A stretch of DNA of 64,000 nt from NCBI GenBank assembly GCA_017416805.1, contig JAFQBB010000019.1, forward strand, positions 1 to 64,000. The letters run 5' to 3'. Shown one piece after another: positions 42,265 through 50,075 of this stretch. The DNA comes from Bacteroidaceae bacterium. GTDB taxonomy: Bacteria; Bacteroidota; Bacteroidia; Bacteroidales; Bacteroidaceae. The notes beneath the pieces are model-generated. The model was not told where the DNA came from and did no database searches. It saw only the letters and a list, made by a program, of their open reading frames with translations. How positions within the stretch are numbered: position 1 is the first letter of the stretch; each line of letters begins with the position of its first letter. The translations under genes and the position numbers were made by a program.

Positions 42265-43266
42265 TTACTGGATATTGGGGTTCAGTTTGTGCCACTCGCT
42301 TGTAGGAGGAAGCACACCCATACCGATCACTTCGTCACGCAATGCGCAGAGGTGCTTGTAGCTTGCCTGAAGATTGGCAACTTCTTCGGGAGTACCGTTT
42401 ACGGCCTTGTAAGAAACACCATCCTTGGTGATTTCTGTCTCCATAGCCATCATGATATGGTCAAATCCTTCTGAATGTACATATGTACCTGCAGGCCATT
42501 TGAAGGATTCACCACCCATAGCGGCACGAATCATCTCTACAGAAACGTATGAAGGACTCTGGAAAGAAGAACGTCCGCGCAGATCGATAATCTTCTTACC
42601 ACCCTGGATCACATCTTGCTTCATAGCTGCCCATTGCTCTTCGGTCAACTTGTCGGTACCGATAAGGTCAGTCAACGGAGTACCATCCACCTTAGCGGTT
42701 GATGCGAATACGGCCATCTGCTCGCCATGGCCTCCGTAAGTACGACAATTTTCCACCTTGCTCTGGAGTACACCGAAATGCTTTGCCAACGCGCTCTGCA
42801 AGCGAGTACTGTCGAGAGCGGCCAATGTGCTCACCTGTGAAGGTTTCAAGCCAGAATAAAGTAATGTGATAAGGCCAGTGATATCAGCAGGATTAAAGAT
42901 AACTACCACATGTTTTGCATCGGGACAATATGCTTTGATATCTTTACCAAGTTGTTCGGCAATAGCTGCATTACCTTTCAACAGGTCTTCACGAGTCATA
43001 CCGGCCTTACGAGCTGCACCTCCTGAAGAGATGATATACTTGGCATCTGTCAAAGCCTCCTTGATATCAGAAGTGAAAGTAATGTTCACACCTTCAAAAG
43101 CGCAATGATACATCTCTTCAGCCACACCCTCCAACGCAGGAGCAAAGGGGTCATACAGACAGATGTTCGGGGTCAGACGCATCATGGCTGCACACTGAGC
43201 CATGTTAGAACCAATCATACCAGCTGCACCTACGATAGTCAGCTTGTCATTCGTCAAAAAACTCAT
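42265..43266 (-). CDS. mdh: Malate dehydrogenase
   Basis: 333 residues. Rossmann motif KLTIVGAAGMIGSNMAQCAAM, then IISSGGAARKAGMTREDLLKGNAAI (active-site loop with Arg), VVVIFNPADITGLI, and the catalytic His in NCRTYGGHGEQMAVF. It is the LDH/MDH type found in Bacteroides. It interconverts malate and oxaloacetate with NAD in the branch leading to succinate and propionate. A -7 box TACCTTTG lies on minus at 43325-43332. Confidence 0.93.
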   Translation of the reverse strand: MSFLTNDKLTIVGAAGMIGSNMAQCAAMMRLTPNICLYDPFAPALEGVAEEMYHCAFEGVNITFTSDIKEALTDAKYIISSGGAARKAGMTREDLLKGNAAIAEQLGKDIKAYCPDAKHVVVIFNPADITGLITLLYSGLKPSQVSTLAALDSTRLQSALAKHFGVLQSKVENCRTYGGHGEQMAVFASTAKVDGTPLTDLIGTDKLTEEQWAAMKQDVIQGGKKIIDLRGRSSFQSPSYVSVEMIRAAMGGESFKWPAGTYVHSEGFDHIMMAMETEITKDGVSYKAVNGTPEEVANLQASYKHLCALRDEVIGMGVLPPTSEWHKLNPNIQ

Positions 43267-43545
43267 ACTCTTAATCTTAATTATATTTTATACGGATTGA
43301 ATTCTCCATTCTTTTTTACGCAGGCAAAGGTAGTCAATATCTTTTAGAAGGGCGAAAGAAACAATTCATAAAGTAAGTTAATTTCGCTCATACAAATCAT
43401 TTCCTTTCTGTCCCACCGGTTTCTATGGCCAAATTGCTTTTCCCATGTAGCAAAATGGCATTCTCTCAGAAGCCCACTCCATGTGCAAGACATCGGACAA
43501 ACACAAAAAAAATCCGAAATGTTTCTTCCGCAAGGAAATATGTGG

Positions 43546-43553
43546 TATATTTG
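43546..43553 (+). promoter_or_regulatory. -7 box of the aminopeptidase P gene
   Basis: TATATTTG matches TAnnTTTG; the start near 43560 lies before the ATG at 43582 and after the longer in-frame start 43483, which is therefore rejected. Confidence 0.5.
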
Positions 43554-43581
43554 GCCTATCAAATCTGAAGAAGGAAAAACT

Positions 43582-45387
43582 ATGAATATGGAAAAGTCCT
43601 ATAACACCCTTGTACACGAGCGTATCGACCAGCTACGCGAATATATGAGAAGAGACGGCGTACAAGCTGTCATTATCCCCAGCACTGACCCGCACGGAAG
43701 TGAATATGTACCCGACCACTGGAAATTGCGCGAATGGATTTCAGGTTTCAACGGCTCGGCAGGTACGGCGGTCATTACGCTGAACGAGGCGGCCCTGTGG
43801 ACAGATTCGCGTTACTTCCTGCAAGCCGAGGAACAATTGGCAGGGACAGGTATCACCCTGATGAAAGAAAAGTTCCCCGACACCCCCTCCATCACCGATT
43901 GGTTGGGTAGTGTGTTGAAAAGTGATGACACGGTAGGTATCGACCCTACGGTGAACAGCCACGATCAGGCAGAGGCATGGGCCAACGAACTGATGAGAAG
44001 ATTCGGCATCGGCCTTACCCACATCCCTACAGAGTGGTGGGACGAATTGTGGCCACTCCGCCCTCTCCTACCCTATGAAGAGATTGACATTCAACCACTT
44101 CCTTTGGCCGGAGAAAGTTGTGCTGACAAATTGGCACGCATCCGCAAGGAGATTGGTGCAAAGACACTTGTCATTTCTGCCCTCGATGACATTGCCTGGA
44201 CGCTGAACCTTCGAGGCACCGATGTACATTGCAATCCCGTAGTGGTAAGCTACCTCATCATCACCCCCAACGAGGCTCATTTTTTTGCCCTACCTGAGAA
44301 AAAAACTTTCCCCGTGGAGGAATATTTACGCGAGAACAAAGTGGTCTTTCATCCCTACGATGACTTCTATCGCAAGGTGGCCACCTTTGACACTTACCCC
44401 ATCTTGCTCCCTACAAATTGTAATGTAGAAATCAGCACCCGGTGCCAACACCTCATCGACGAAGGACGATGTTCCTTCGCCCCCTCGCCCATCCCAGCTA
44501 TGAAGGCCATCAAGAACGAAGCGGAAATTGAAGGTTTCCGCAAGGCGATGGTGCGCGACGGCATTGCCCTCGTCCGCTTCCTCATCTGGTTAGAGGAGAA
44601 AATGGAGCAGGGCGAAGAGGTGACCGAGCTGAGTGCCGACCGTGAGCTGACACGCCAACGCTCGTACCAAGCACTCTTCCGCGACATCAGTTTCGACACC
44701 ATTGCCGGATACGGCACCCACGGCGCCATCGTGCACTACGAACCTACACCCGAGAGCGACATCCCCCTGGAGCCACGAGGCCTGCTCCTGCTCGATAGTG
44801 GTGCACAATATATGGACGGCACGACGGACATCACCCGCACCATCCCCCTCGGCCCACTGACCGACGAAGAGTGTCGCGACTATACACTGGTGCTGAAAGG
44901 CAACATCGCCCTCAGCCGCGCCCACTTCCCCCACGGCACATGTGGCACCCAGCTCGATGTGCTTGCCCGCCAATTCATGTGGGCCGAGGGCATCAACTTC
45001 CTCCACGGCACGGGCCACGGCGTAGGCTCTTACCTGAACGTACACGAAGGCCCTCACCAGTTCCGCATGAACCACATGCCCGCCCTGCTGCTCCCCGGCA
45101 TGACGGTGACCAACGAACCGGGTATCTATCGCCCCGGCCGCCACGGTGTGCGCATCGAAAACATGATGCTTATCGTACCCGACCAGGAGACGGAGTTCGG
45201 CACCTACTACAAGTTCGACATCCTCTCTCTCTGCCCCATCGACACACGCCCCATCGTCCGCGCCCTGATGACGCCCGACGAACTCCAATGGCTCAATACC
45301 TACCATCAACGGGTGTACAACGAATTGGCTCCGCACCTCGATGAAGCAGAGGCCGCATGGCTGAGGGAGAAAACGAAGGAGATGTAA
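43582..45387 (+). CDS. Aminopeptidase P family (Xaa-Pro, M24B) metallopeptidase
   Basis: 601 residues from the ATG at 43582 (or 43588). The N-terminal two creatinase-like domains (MRRDGVQAVIIPSTDPHGSEYVPDHW, SALDDIAWTLNLRG) precede the pita-bread catalytic domain with metal ligands in LLLDSGAQYMDGTTDITRTI, FLHGTGHGVGSYLNVHEGP, VTNEPGIYRPGRHGVRIENMML. The long form with the C-terminal extension resembles eukaryotic APP1. It removes N-terminal residues before Pro; no signal, so cytoplasmic. The gene is GC-richer than its left neighbours. Confidence 0.92.
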   Translation: MNMEKSYNTLVHERIDQLREYMRRDGVQAVIIPSTDPHGSEYVPDHWKLREWISGFNGSAGTAVITLNEAALWTDSRYFLQAEEQLAGTGITLMKEKFPDTPSITDWLGSVLKSDDTVGIDPTVNSHDQAEAWANELMRRFGIGLTHIPTEWWDELWPLRPLLPYEEIDIQPLPLAGESCADKLARIRKEIGAKTLVISALDDIAWTLNLRGTDVHCNPVVVSYLIITPNEAHFFALPEKKTFPVEEYLRENKVVFHPYDDFYRKVATFDTYPILLPTNCNVEISTRCQHLIDEGRCSFAPSPIPAMKAIKNEAEIEGFRKAMVRDGIALVRFLIWLEEKMEQGEEVTELSADRELTRQRSYQALFRDISFDTIAGYGTHGAIVHYEPTPESDIPLEPRGLLLLDSGAQYMDGTTDITRTIPLGPLTDEECRDYTLVLKGNIALSRAHFPHGTCGTQLDVLARQFMWAEGINFLHGTGHGVGSYLNVHEGPHQFRMNHMPALLLPGMTVTNEPGIYRPGRHGVRIENMMLIVPDQETEFGTYYKFDILSLCPIDTRPIVRALMTPDELQWLNTYHQRVYNELAPHLDEAEAAWLREKTKEM

Positions 45388-45404
45388 ATAATTTTATGGA
45401 GTTA

Positions 45405-45530
45405 GAGGAGTTATCGCAGGCTTTGCCTGCTAGCCAAATGATTTGCAAAACCATTGGCTTTTTTCGCTCCGCTCAAGGGAACTTCTCCTTACGAGCGAAG
45501 TGAAAACTTTTAGCGAAGCGATAACTCCTC
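45405..45530. repeat. MITE-like structured element between pepP-like and carbonic anhydrase genes
   Basis: Terminal inverted repeats GAGGAGTTATCGC (45405-45417) and GCGATAACTCCTC (45518-45530) are perfect and extend with one gap. Inside are GCAGGC/GCCTGC (45416-45430), a GCCAA/TTGGC stem and TTCGCTC/GAGCGAA. The whole 126 bp can fold into a branched structure. Confidence 0.65.
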
Positions 45531-45555
45531 AAACTTCCCAAAATATAATCAAACT

Positions 45556-46074
45556 ATGGCACTTATCAAATCAGTACGTGGGTTCACCCCACAAATAGGA
45601 AAAGAGTGCTACCTGGCCGAAAACGCCACCATCGTAGGCGATGTGGTGATGGGCGACCAGTGCAGCATCTGGTTCAACACCGTGTTGCGTGGCGATGTGA
45701 ACAGCATCCGCATCGGCAACCGCGTGAACATTCAGGACGGAAGCGTGCTCCACACGCTTTACGAGAAATCCACCATCCGCATCGGCGACGATGTATCCGT
45801 CGGTCACAACGTCACCATCCACGGAGCCGATGTCGATGACTTTGCCCTCATCGGCATGGGCGCCACCCTGCTCGACCATGCCCACGTGGGGCGCGGTGCC
45901 ATCGTGGCGGCCGGGGCTCTCGTATTGGCCAACACACAGATAGGCCCGGGCGAACTGTGGGCAGGCGTACCCGCCAAGTTCATCAAGAAAGTGGCTCCCG
46001 ACCAGGCCAAGGAAATCAACGAGAAGATTGCCAACGGTTACATCATGTATGCCGGATGGTATAAGGAGGAGTAA
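45556..46074 (+). CDS. Gamma-class carbonic anhydrase family protein
   Basis: 172 residues of left-handed beta-helix hexapeptides (NATIVGDVVMGDQCSIWFNTVLRGDVNSIRIGNRVNIQDGSVLHT). Zinc His ligands sit in SVGHNVTIHG and LLDHAHVG. The family includes CaiE/PaaY/YrdA-like proteins; carbonic anhydrase activity is plausible but not certain. 25 bp after the MITE-like repeat. Confidence 0.88.
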   Translation: MALIKSVRGFTPQIGKECYLAENATIVGDVVMGDQCSIWFNTVLRGDVNSIRIGNRVNIQDGSVLHTLYEKSTIRIGDDVSVGHNVTIHGADVDDFALIGMGATLLDHAHVGRGAIVAAGALVLANTQIGPGELWAGVPAKFIKKVAPDQAKEINEKIANGYIMYAGWYKEE

Positions 46075-46093
46075 CCCAAATTAGTTCAAGACA

Positions 46094-46160
46094 CAAAGGC
46101 ATATAAACACAAAAGTTTATTGGTAAACTGAATTTTTGCGTTTTTGTGCCTTTGTTTTTT
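46094..46160 (+). terminator. Terminator-like stem after the carbonic anhydrase gene
   Basis: CAAAGGCA (46094-46101) pairs with TGCCTTTG (46147-46154), followed by TTTTTT; an inner GTTTA/TAAAC hairpin is present. The long loop makes it only moderate. Confidence 0.5.
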
Positions 46161-46269
46161 ACCCTTTTGCACCAAAAATACATTTCTCCTGTTACAAATC
46201 GTGTCGCTTATCGTTTAGCTTTATAGAAAGGACAAACTGACATGCACCAATCAAAGTGAATAACTGCCC

Positions 46270-46788
46270 ATGAGCGAAGAACATCTCATATCCATCTTTA
46301 CCCACATGAGGAAGCGGCTCAGGCGGCTGGCCATGCAATTCCTGCCCGACGAGGAGGATGCCGACGATGCCCTGCAAGAGGCTTTCTGCCGCTTGTGGCC
46401 ACGGGCAGATGCACTCGCAAATGCCGAGCAGGCCGAGGCGGCAACCACCCTGACGGTGCGCAACCTGTGCATCGACGAGGTGCGCCGACGAGACCGACGG
46501 CCGACCCTGGAGCTGGAGCCCGAACGGGACGGGGAGAGGGAACAGGCCGCACCTTCGCCACAAGAGGAGATGGAACGGAAAGAGCAGTTTGCCCTGGTAG
46601 AGGCGCTGTTTCACCAACGGCTGACGCCCCTGCAACAACAGATTTTCCGCATGAAGGAATACGAGGAGAAGAGCTACGAAGAAATTGCCACCCTGTTGGG
46701 CATGGAGCAGACGGCCGTCAGGATGAACCTGTCGAGAGCCAGAAAGCTGCTGAGAGAAGAATACCGGAAGAGAGAGTTACACCCCTAA
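46270..46788 (+). CDS. ECF-type RNA polymerase sigma factor (second operon)
   Basis: 172 residues. Region 2: MRKRLRRLAMQFLPDEEDADDALQEAFCRLWPRADAL and TLTVRNLCIDEVRRRDRR. Region 4: LTPLQQQIFRMKEYEEKSYEEIATLLGMEQTAVRMNLSRARKLLREEYRKRE. It heads a tight operon with a one-TM partner, a small secreted protein and an outer-membrane barrel, all within 30 bp of each other. GC-rich coding. Probably it responds to an envelope signal. Confidence 0.9.
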   Translation: MSEEHLISIFTHMRKRLRRLAMQFLPDEEDADDALQEAFCRLWPRADALANAEQAEAATTLTVRNLCIDEVRRRDRRPTLELEPERDGEREQAAPSPQEEMERKEQFALVEALFHQRLTPLQQQIFRMKEYEEKSYEEIATLLGMEQTAVRMNLSRARKLLREEYRKRELHP

Positions 46789-46800
46789 TCATCAGAGACT

Positions 46801-47280
46801 ATGACCGAAAAAGATTATCAATACTGGAAAGAGATGGCCCGCCGCTACTTCGATGCCGAAACCACCGAAGCGGAGGAACGGATGCTGAAACGATTTGCCG
46901 CCTCACCCGAAACCGACGGAGCCGAATGGGACGAACTGCGTGCGGTGATGGGCTATGCCACCGTTGGCAAACGCTTACGCAGACAAGCCGCTTCCATTAC
47001 CAGCATTATACCCTTCCGCCCGAGACGGCGATGGATACCTGCGGTGGCGGCAGCCTCCATCCTGTTGGCACTGGTGTCAGTCCCCACCATGAAGTGGCTG
47101 ACGGCCGACGAAAGCGCGGAGAAGGACATTTGCATTGCCTACGTCAACGGCCACCGGGTGACCGACCCGACCCAAGTGATACAGGCCATGCACCACGCCA
47201 TGTCGCACGTGCAACAGGTGAAGCCGATGACCACCGTAGAGGAACAATTGGGAAGCATGTTTGAACTGATGAAGAAATAA
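46801..47280 (+). CDS. One-TM protein, probable anti-sigma partner
   Basis: 159 residues. The N-terminal cytoplasmic part (YWKEMARRYFDAETTEAEERMLKRFAASPE) resembles the helical start of Bacteroidales anti-sigma proteins. One TM helix (WIPAVAAASILLALVSVPTMKWL, about 78-100) is followed by a periplasmic tail (CIAYVNGHRVTDPTQVIQAMHHAMSHV). 12 bp after the sigma gene. The role is inferred from position. Confidence 0.7.
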   Translation: MTEKDYQYWKEMARRYFDAETTEAEERMLKRFAASPETDGAEWDELRAVMGYATVGKRLRRQAASITSIIPFRPRRRWIPAVAAASILLALVSVPTMKWLTADESAEKDICIAYVNGHRVTDPTQVIQAMHHAMSHVQQVKPMTTVEEQLGSMFELMKK

Positions 47281-47292
47281 ACAACCACATAT

Positions 47293-47739
47293 ATGAAACG
47301 ACTGAAAACCATACTGACCATCTTCGTGCTGGCCACCCTTCCGGCCCTGGCACAAGAGGATTTGAAGATTGGAGAGTTGTTCGGCAACGACTACATCAAG
47401 AAGTACAAAGCCACGGAAGTGATGGTGCAGGGAAAGGAACTGAAGCCATACGACCTGACCCTCTTCCGCAGTGTGACCTTCGACAATGGGAAAGCTCTGT
47501 CTGAAAAGATAGAAAAGTGGATTGAGACAGACAGCCGCAATGCCTACGACAAGGAGGTGGGCCGGATAAATGGGAGACTCTACTACGGATTCTTCTGCCT
47601 GCCGCCGCAAAAGGGGAAAAACCGCTACCTGTTCTACCGCAATGCCGCCCTGCAATCCGACAGCAGAGACCTGAGTCTGAGCGTGGTGTACATGGAAGGA
47701 CACGCCACACTGGAGCAACTGAAGACAATGTTCAAGTAA
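47293..47739 (+). CDS. Small exported protein, DUF6108-like
   Basis: 148 residues with a signal peptide (MKRLKTILTIFVLATLPALAQ). The mature part has EDLKIGELFGNDYIKKYKATEVMVQGKELKPYDLTLFRS and RYLFYRNAALQSDSRDLSLSVVYMEGHATLEQLKTMF. It fits the family of sigma-operon exported proteins in Bacteroidales (DUF6108 from memory). 12 bp after the one-TM gene. Function unknown. Confidence 0.75.
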   Translation: MKRLKTILTIFVLATLPALAQEDLKIGELFGNDYIKKYKATEVMVQGKELKPYDLTLFRSVTFDNGKALSEKIEKWIETDSRNAYDKEVGRINGRLYYGFFCLPPQKGKNRYLFYRNAALQSDSRDLSLSVVYMEGHATLEQLKTMFK

Positions 47740-47765
47740 TAAACAATAAAAAAAACATACTGACT

Positions 47766-48653
47766 ATGAAGAAAAAGATTTCAACCCTGATTGCACTCGC
47801 CCTGCTGACAACCCCGGCCATGGCCCAACAAGAGATGACACGCGAAGTGTTCCTGGAACCCAATGAGGTGATTATCGAAAGTTCAAACGACTCGATGAGC
47901 GTAACCATACACGGACGGCAAGGGGAACCCAACTTCCATTACAACCACACCGTCGTGTTGGCACAGGACGAAGTGACGGTGACGCGCGAACGCCGCACAG
48001 ACATCATAGAGTTCAACATCCCCTTCAGCAAGAAGAAGAAAGAGCATAACACACGACGCCCCCATAGTAAAGCCACCATGCGCGGCTTCGGCGTGGGCTT
48101 TGTGGATGCACTGGACACGCCCGACGGGATGAATGTCGATATGGGTGCATCCTACGAGCTGATGGCTCCCTCCATCTTCGAGTGGGCTTGGTATCCGGGA
48201 CGCTCGTCGTTCAACGTATCCATCGGTGTGGGCCTCAACTGGAAGAACTACCGCATGACCGACCGCAACCGCTTCATCCCCGAGGGAGACGACATCGTCA
48301 TCGGCCCTTATCCCGAGGGAGCCGCCATCGAGTTCTCGCGCCTGAAGGTGTTCAGCTGGATGGTGCCCATGCTGATGAGCTACGAGTTCAACGACTGGCT
48401 GGAGTTTCGCCTCGGCCCCGTGGTGAACATCAACACCCATGCCAGCCTGAAGACCCGCTACAGCCTTGATGGGGAAGGTAAAAAGGAGACCCACAACCTG
48501 CAACACTACAACCGCCTGACCGTAGATTTGATGGGCGCCGTCTGCATCAAAGGATTAGGCTTCTACGTAAAATATTCGCCCTGCGAAGTGCTCGACACCG
48601 ACTATGCCCCCAGCTTCAAAGGCATCTCTACGGGCCTCATCCTCGGTTTCTAA
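47766..48653 (+). CDS. Outer-membrane beta-barrel protein
   Basis: 295 residues, signal peptide MKKKISTLIALALLTTPAMAQQ. The mature part has alternating strands (GVGFVDALDTPDGMNVDMGASYELMAPSIFEWAWYPGRSSFNVSIGVGLNWKNY; FSWMVPMLMSYEFNDWLEFRLGPVVNINTHASLKTRY) and ends LSPCEVL...FKGISTGLILGF with terminal Phe, typical of OmpA/OMP_b-brl barrels. Last gene of the sigma operon, followed by a strong terminator. Likely the regulated or sensing outer-membrane component. Confidence 0.8.
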   Translation: MKKKISTLIALALLTTPAMAQQEMTREVFLEPNEVIIESSNDSMSVTIHGRQGEPNFHYNHTVVLAQDEVTVTRERRTDIIEFNIPFSKKKKEHNTRRPHSKATMRGFGVGFVDALDTPDGMNVDMGASYELMAPSIFEWAWYPGRSSFNVSIGVGLNWKNYRMTDRNRFIPEGDDIVIGPYPEGAAIEFSRLKVFSWMVPMLMSYEFNDWLEFRLGPVVNINTHASLKTRYSLDGEGKKETHNLQHYNRLTVDLMGAVCIKGLGFYVKYSPCEVLDTDYAPSFKGISTGLILGF

Positions 48654-48711
48654 AGGGAAAGAGTTGAAACATTAAGAGAACATCAAGATTAAATAAATGT
48701 ACGCGCGCAAA

Positions 48712-48747
48712 AGAGCCAAGGTCGTCGGGATGACGTGCCTTGGCTCT
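48712..48747 (+). terminator. Terminator of the second ECF operon
   Basis: AGAGCCAAGG (48712-48721) pairs with CCTTGGCTCT (48738-48747), followed by GTTTGT; it separates the operon from the convergent ATPase gene. Confidence 0.65.
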
Positions 48748-48759
48748 GTTTGTATAGTC

Positions 48760-49935
48760 TCAATAGTTGAGCCCGAACTGCCAGAGGGGAACGAAGATAC
48801 CATGCCCGCGCTCTATATCGTCGCGCACCACAATACCGTTTGCCAACCCCTCAACCTGTTTTTTCCCTTTCTTTCTTCCGCCAACCTCAAATGTGTATTG
48901 ACCAATAGAAAAATCAGAGTCACGGGATGAAGTGACATCATTCCTCACTCGCATTTGGTTATAAAAGAAAGTCTCGCGCAAATTTCCCACATCAGGCGAA
49001 CCTCCTGCGAGCACAGTCATCAAACTGGGATTATCCACATACACCTTCTCCACTTTCCCCAATCCGCGCATTCCTCCCGTGTCATCGCGCAACTGGCCTA
49101 TCATCCCCGCTCGTTCAAGATAGTAGAGATAGTCTGGTATATTATTCTTGCTCACCCCTATCTCAGCAGCCAAATTCAATGCGTTGGGCTTGTAGGGAGC
49201 CAAGGATGCCACGACCGAAAGCATCTGCTTCAACTTACGGGCAGTGGACATCTTCATGTCGGCATACTGGGGTATGTCGTTCTCCACAGTCTGCGCCACC
49301 ACTTGCTCCATTCTCAATTCAAAGCCCCCTTCGGAAGCAAATGGGTAATAACCATTCTTGAGATACTCCCTGAACAGTGGCAACGGATGTTGTATGTCCG
49401 GCAAATCCACCTGATGGGACAAAATCTCCTCCAAGGCATACACCGGTGAAGAGACCCCATGATACATTTCCAAATATTCACGGAAAGAGAGTCCCTGCAT
49501 CTGATACATCAGCGCCCGGCGGCTCAAGTCAGCTTCACCCTGTTGGATGTCCAATACGGAAGAGCCGGTAAACACAATGTGCAAGTCGGGATGAACATCG
49601 TATATCTGTTTCAATTCCCTTGACCACCCCTTGTACTTATGCACTTCATCGATATAGAGATGGGTTCCTCCCTCCTTCACAAACTCATCGGCCAAGTCCA
49701 CCAGCCGATGCATCGTGAAATAAAGATGGTCGGCCGACACATACAGGTGGTTTCCCACCGTCCGATGCTCCAACAAGTACTGCAAAACCATGGTGGATTT
49801 CCCCACACCACGCGGTCCCATAATGCCCACAAGCCTGCTGTCCCAACTCACCTGAGTGTACATGTAGCGATGGAAAGAGACGGGGATTCGCTTCAGCACC
49901 TCATCCATATAATTGTAAAGTGTCACGTCTATCAT
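48760..49935 (-). CDS. AAA_14 / DUF4143 ATPase
   Basis: 391 residues. Walker A in GIMGPRGVGKSTMVLQYLLEH, Walker B in HLYIDEVHKYKGWSRELKQIYD, sensor TGSSVLDIQQGEADLSRR. The C-terminal DUF4143 part (ALNLAAEIGVSKNNIPDYLYYLERAGMIGQL, then a PD-(D/E)xK-like EVGGRKKGKKQVEGL) is complete. These archaeal/bacterial ATPases are of unknown role and often mobile or horizontally transferred. Preceded by three palindromes at 49979-50058. Confidence 0.88.
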   Translation of the reverse strand: MIDVTLYNYMDEVLKRIPVSFHRYMYTQVSWDSRLVGIMGPRGVGKSTMVLQYLLEHRTVGNHLYVSADHLYFTMHRLVDLADEFVKEGGTHLYIDEVHKYKGWSRELKQIYDVHPDLHIVFTGSSVLDIQQGEADLSRRALMYQMQGLSFREYLEMYHGVSSPVYALEEILSHQVDLPDIQHPLPLFREYLKNGYYPFASEGGFELRMEQVVAQTVENDIPQYADMKMSTARKLKQMLSVVASLAPYKPNALNLAAEIGVSKNNIPDYLYYLERAGMIGQLRDDTGGMRGLGKVEKVYVDNPSLMTVLAGGSPDVGNLRETFFYNQMRVRNDVTSSRDSDFSIGQYTFEVGGRKKGKKQVEGLANGIVVRDDIERGHGIFVPLWQFGLNY

Positions 49936-49962
49936 AGTGCATCAATGCATTGGTTTTCGGTG

Positions 49963-50058
49963 CAAAGATATACATTTTTCCCTCAATGAGGGACGTTTTT
50001 ATTGATTTTTTCCCTCATTAAGAGATAAAATAATCCATTCCCGTCCCTCATTAAGGGA
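49963..50058 (-). promoter_or_regulatory. Promoter of the ATPase gene with three TCCCTCA palindromes
   Basis: Minus-strand -7 box TATCTTTG (49963-49970). TCCCTCAATGAGGGA (49979-49993, perfect), TCCCTCATTAAGAGA (50011-50025) and TCCCTCATTAAGGGA (50044-50058) follow at 32- and 33-bp steps. The first lies between the -7 and -33 positions and is a likely operator. Confidence 0.6.
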
Positions 50059-50075
50059 AAAAGTAATCTTCCTCC

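Noticed and set aside
44590..45336. 248-residue minus-strand frame inside the aminopeptidase gene
   Set aside because: Shadow frame of GC-rich coding sequence; no signal, family or start site.
46395..47264. 289-residue plus frame across the second ECF sigma operon
   Set aside because: Overlaps sigma and one-TM genes whose motifs are clear; Arg/Gly-rich shadow product.
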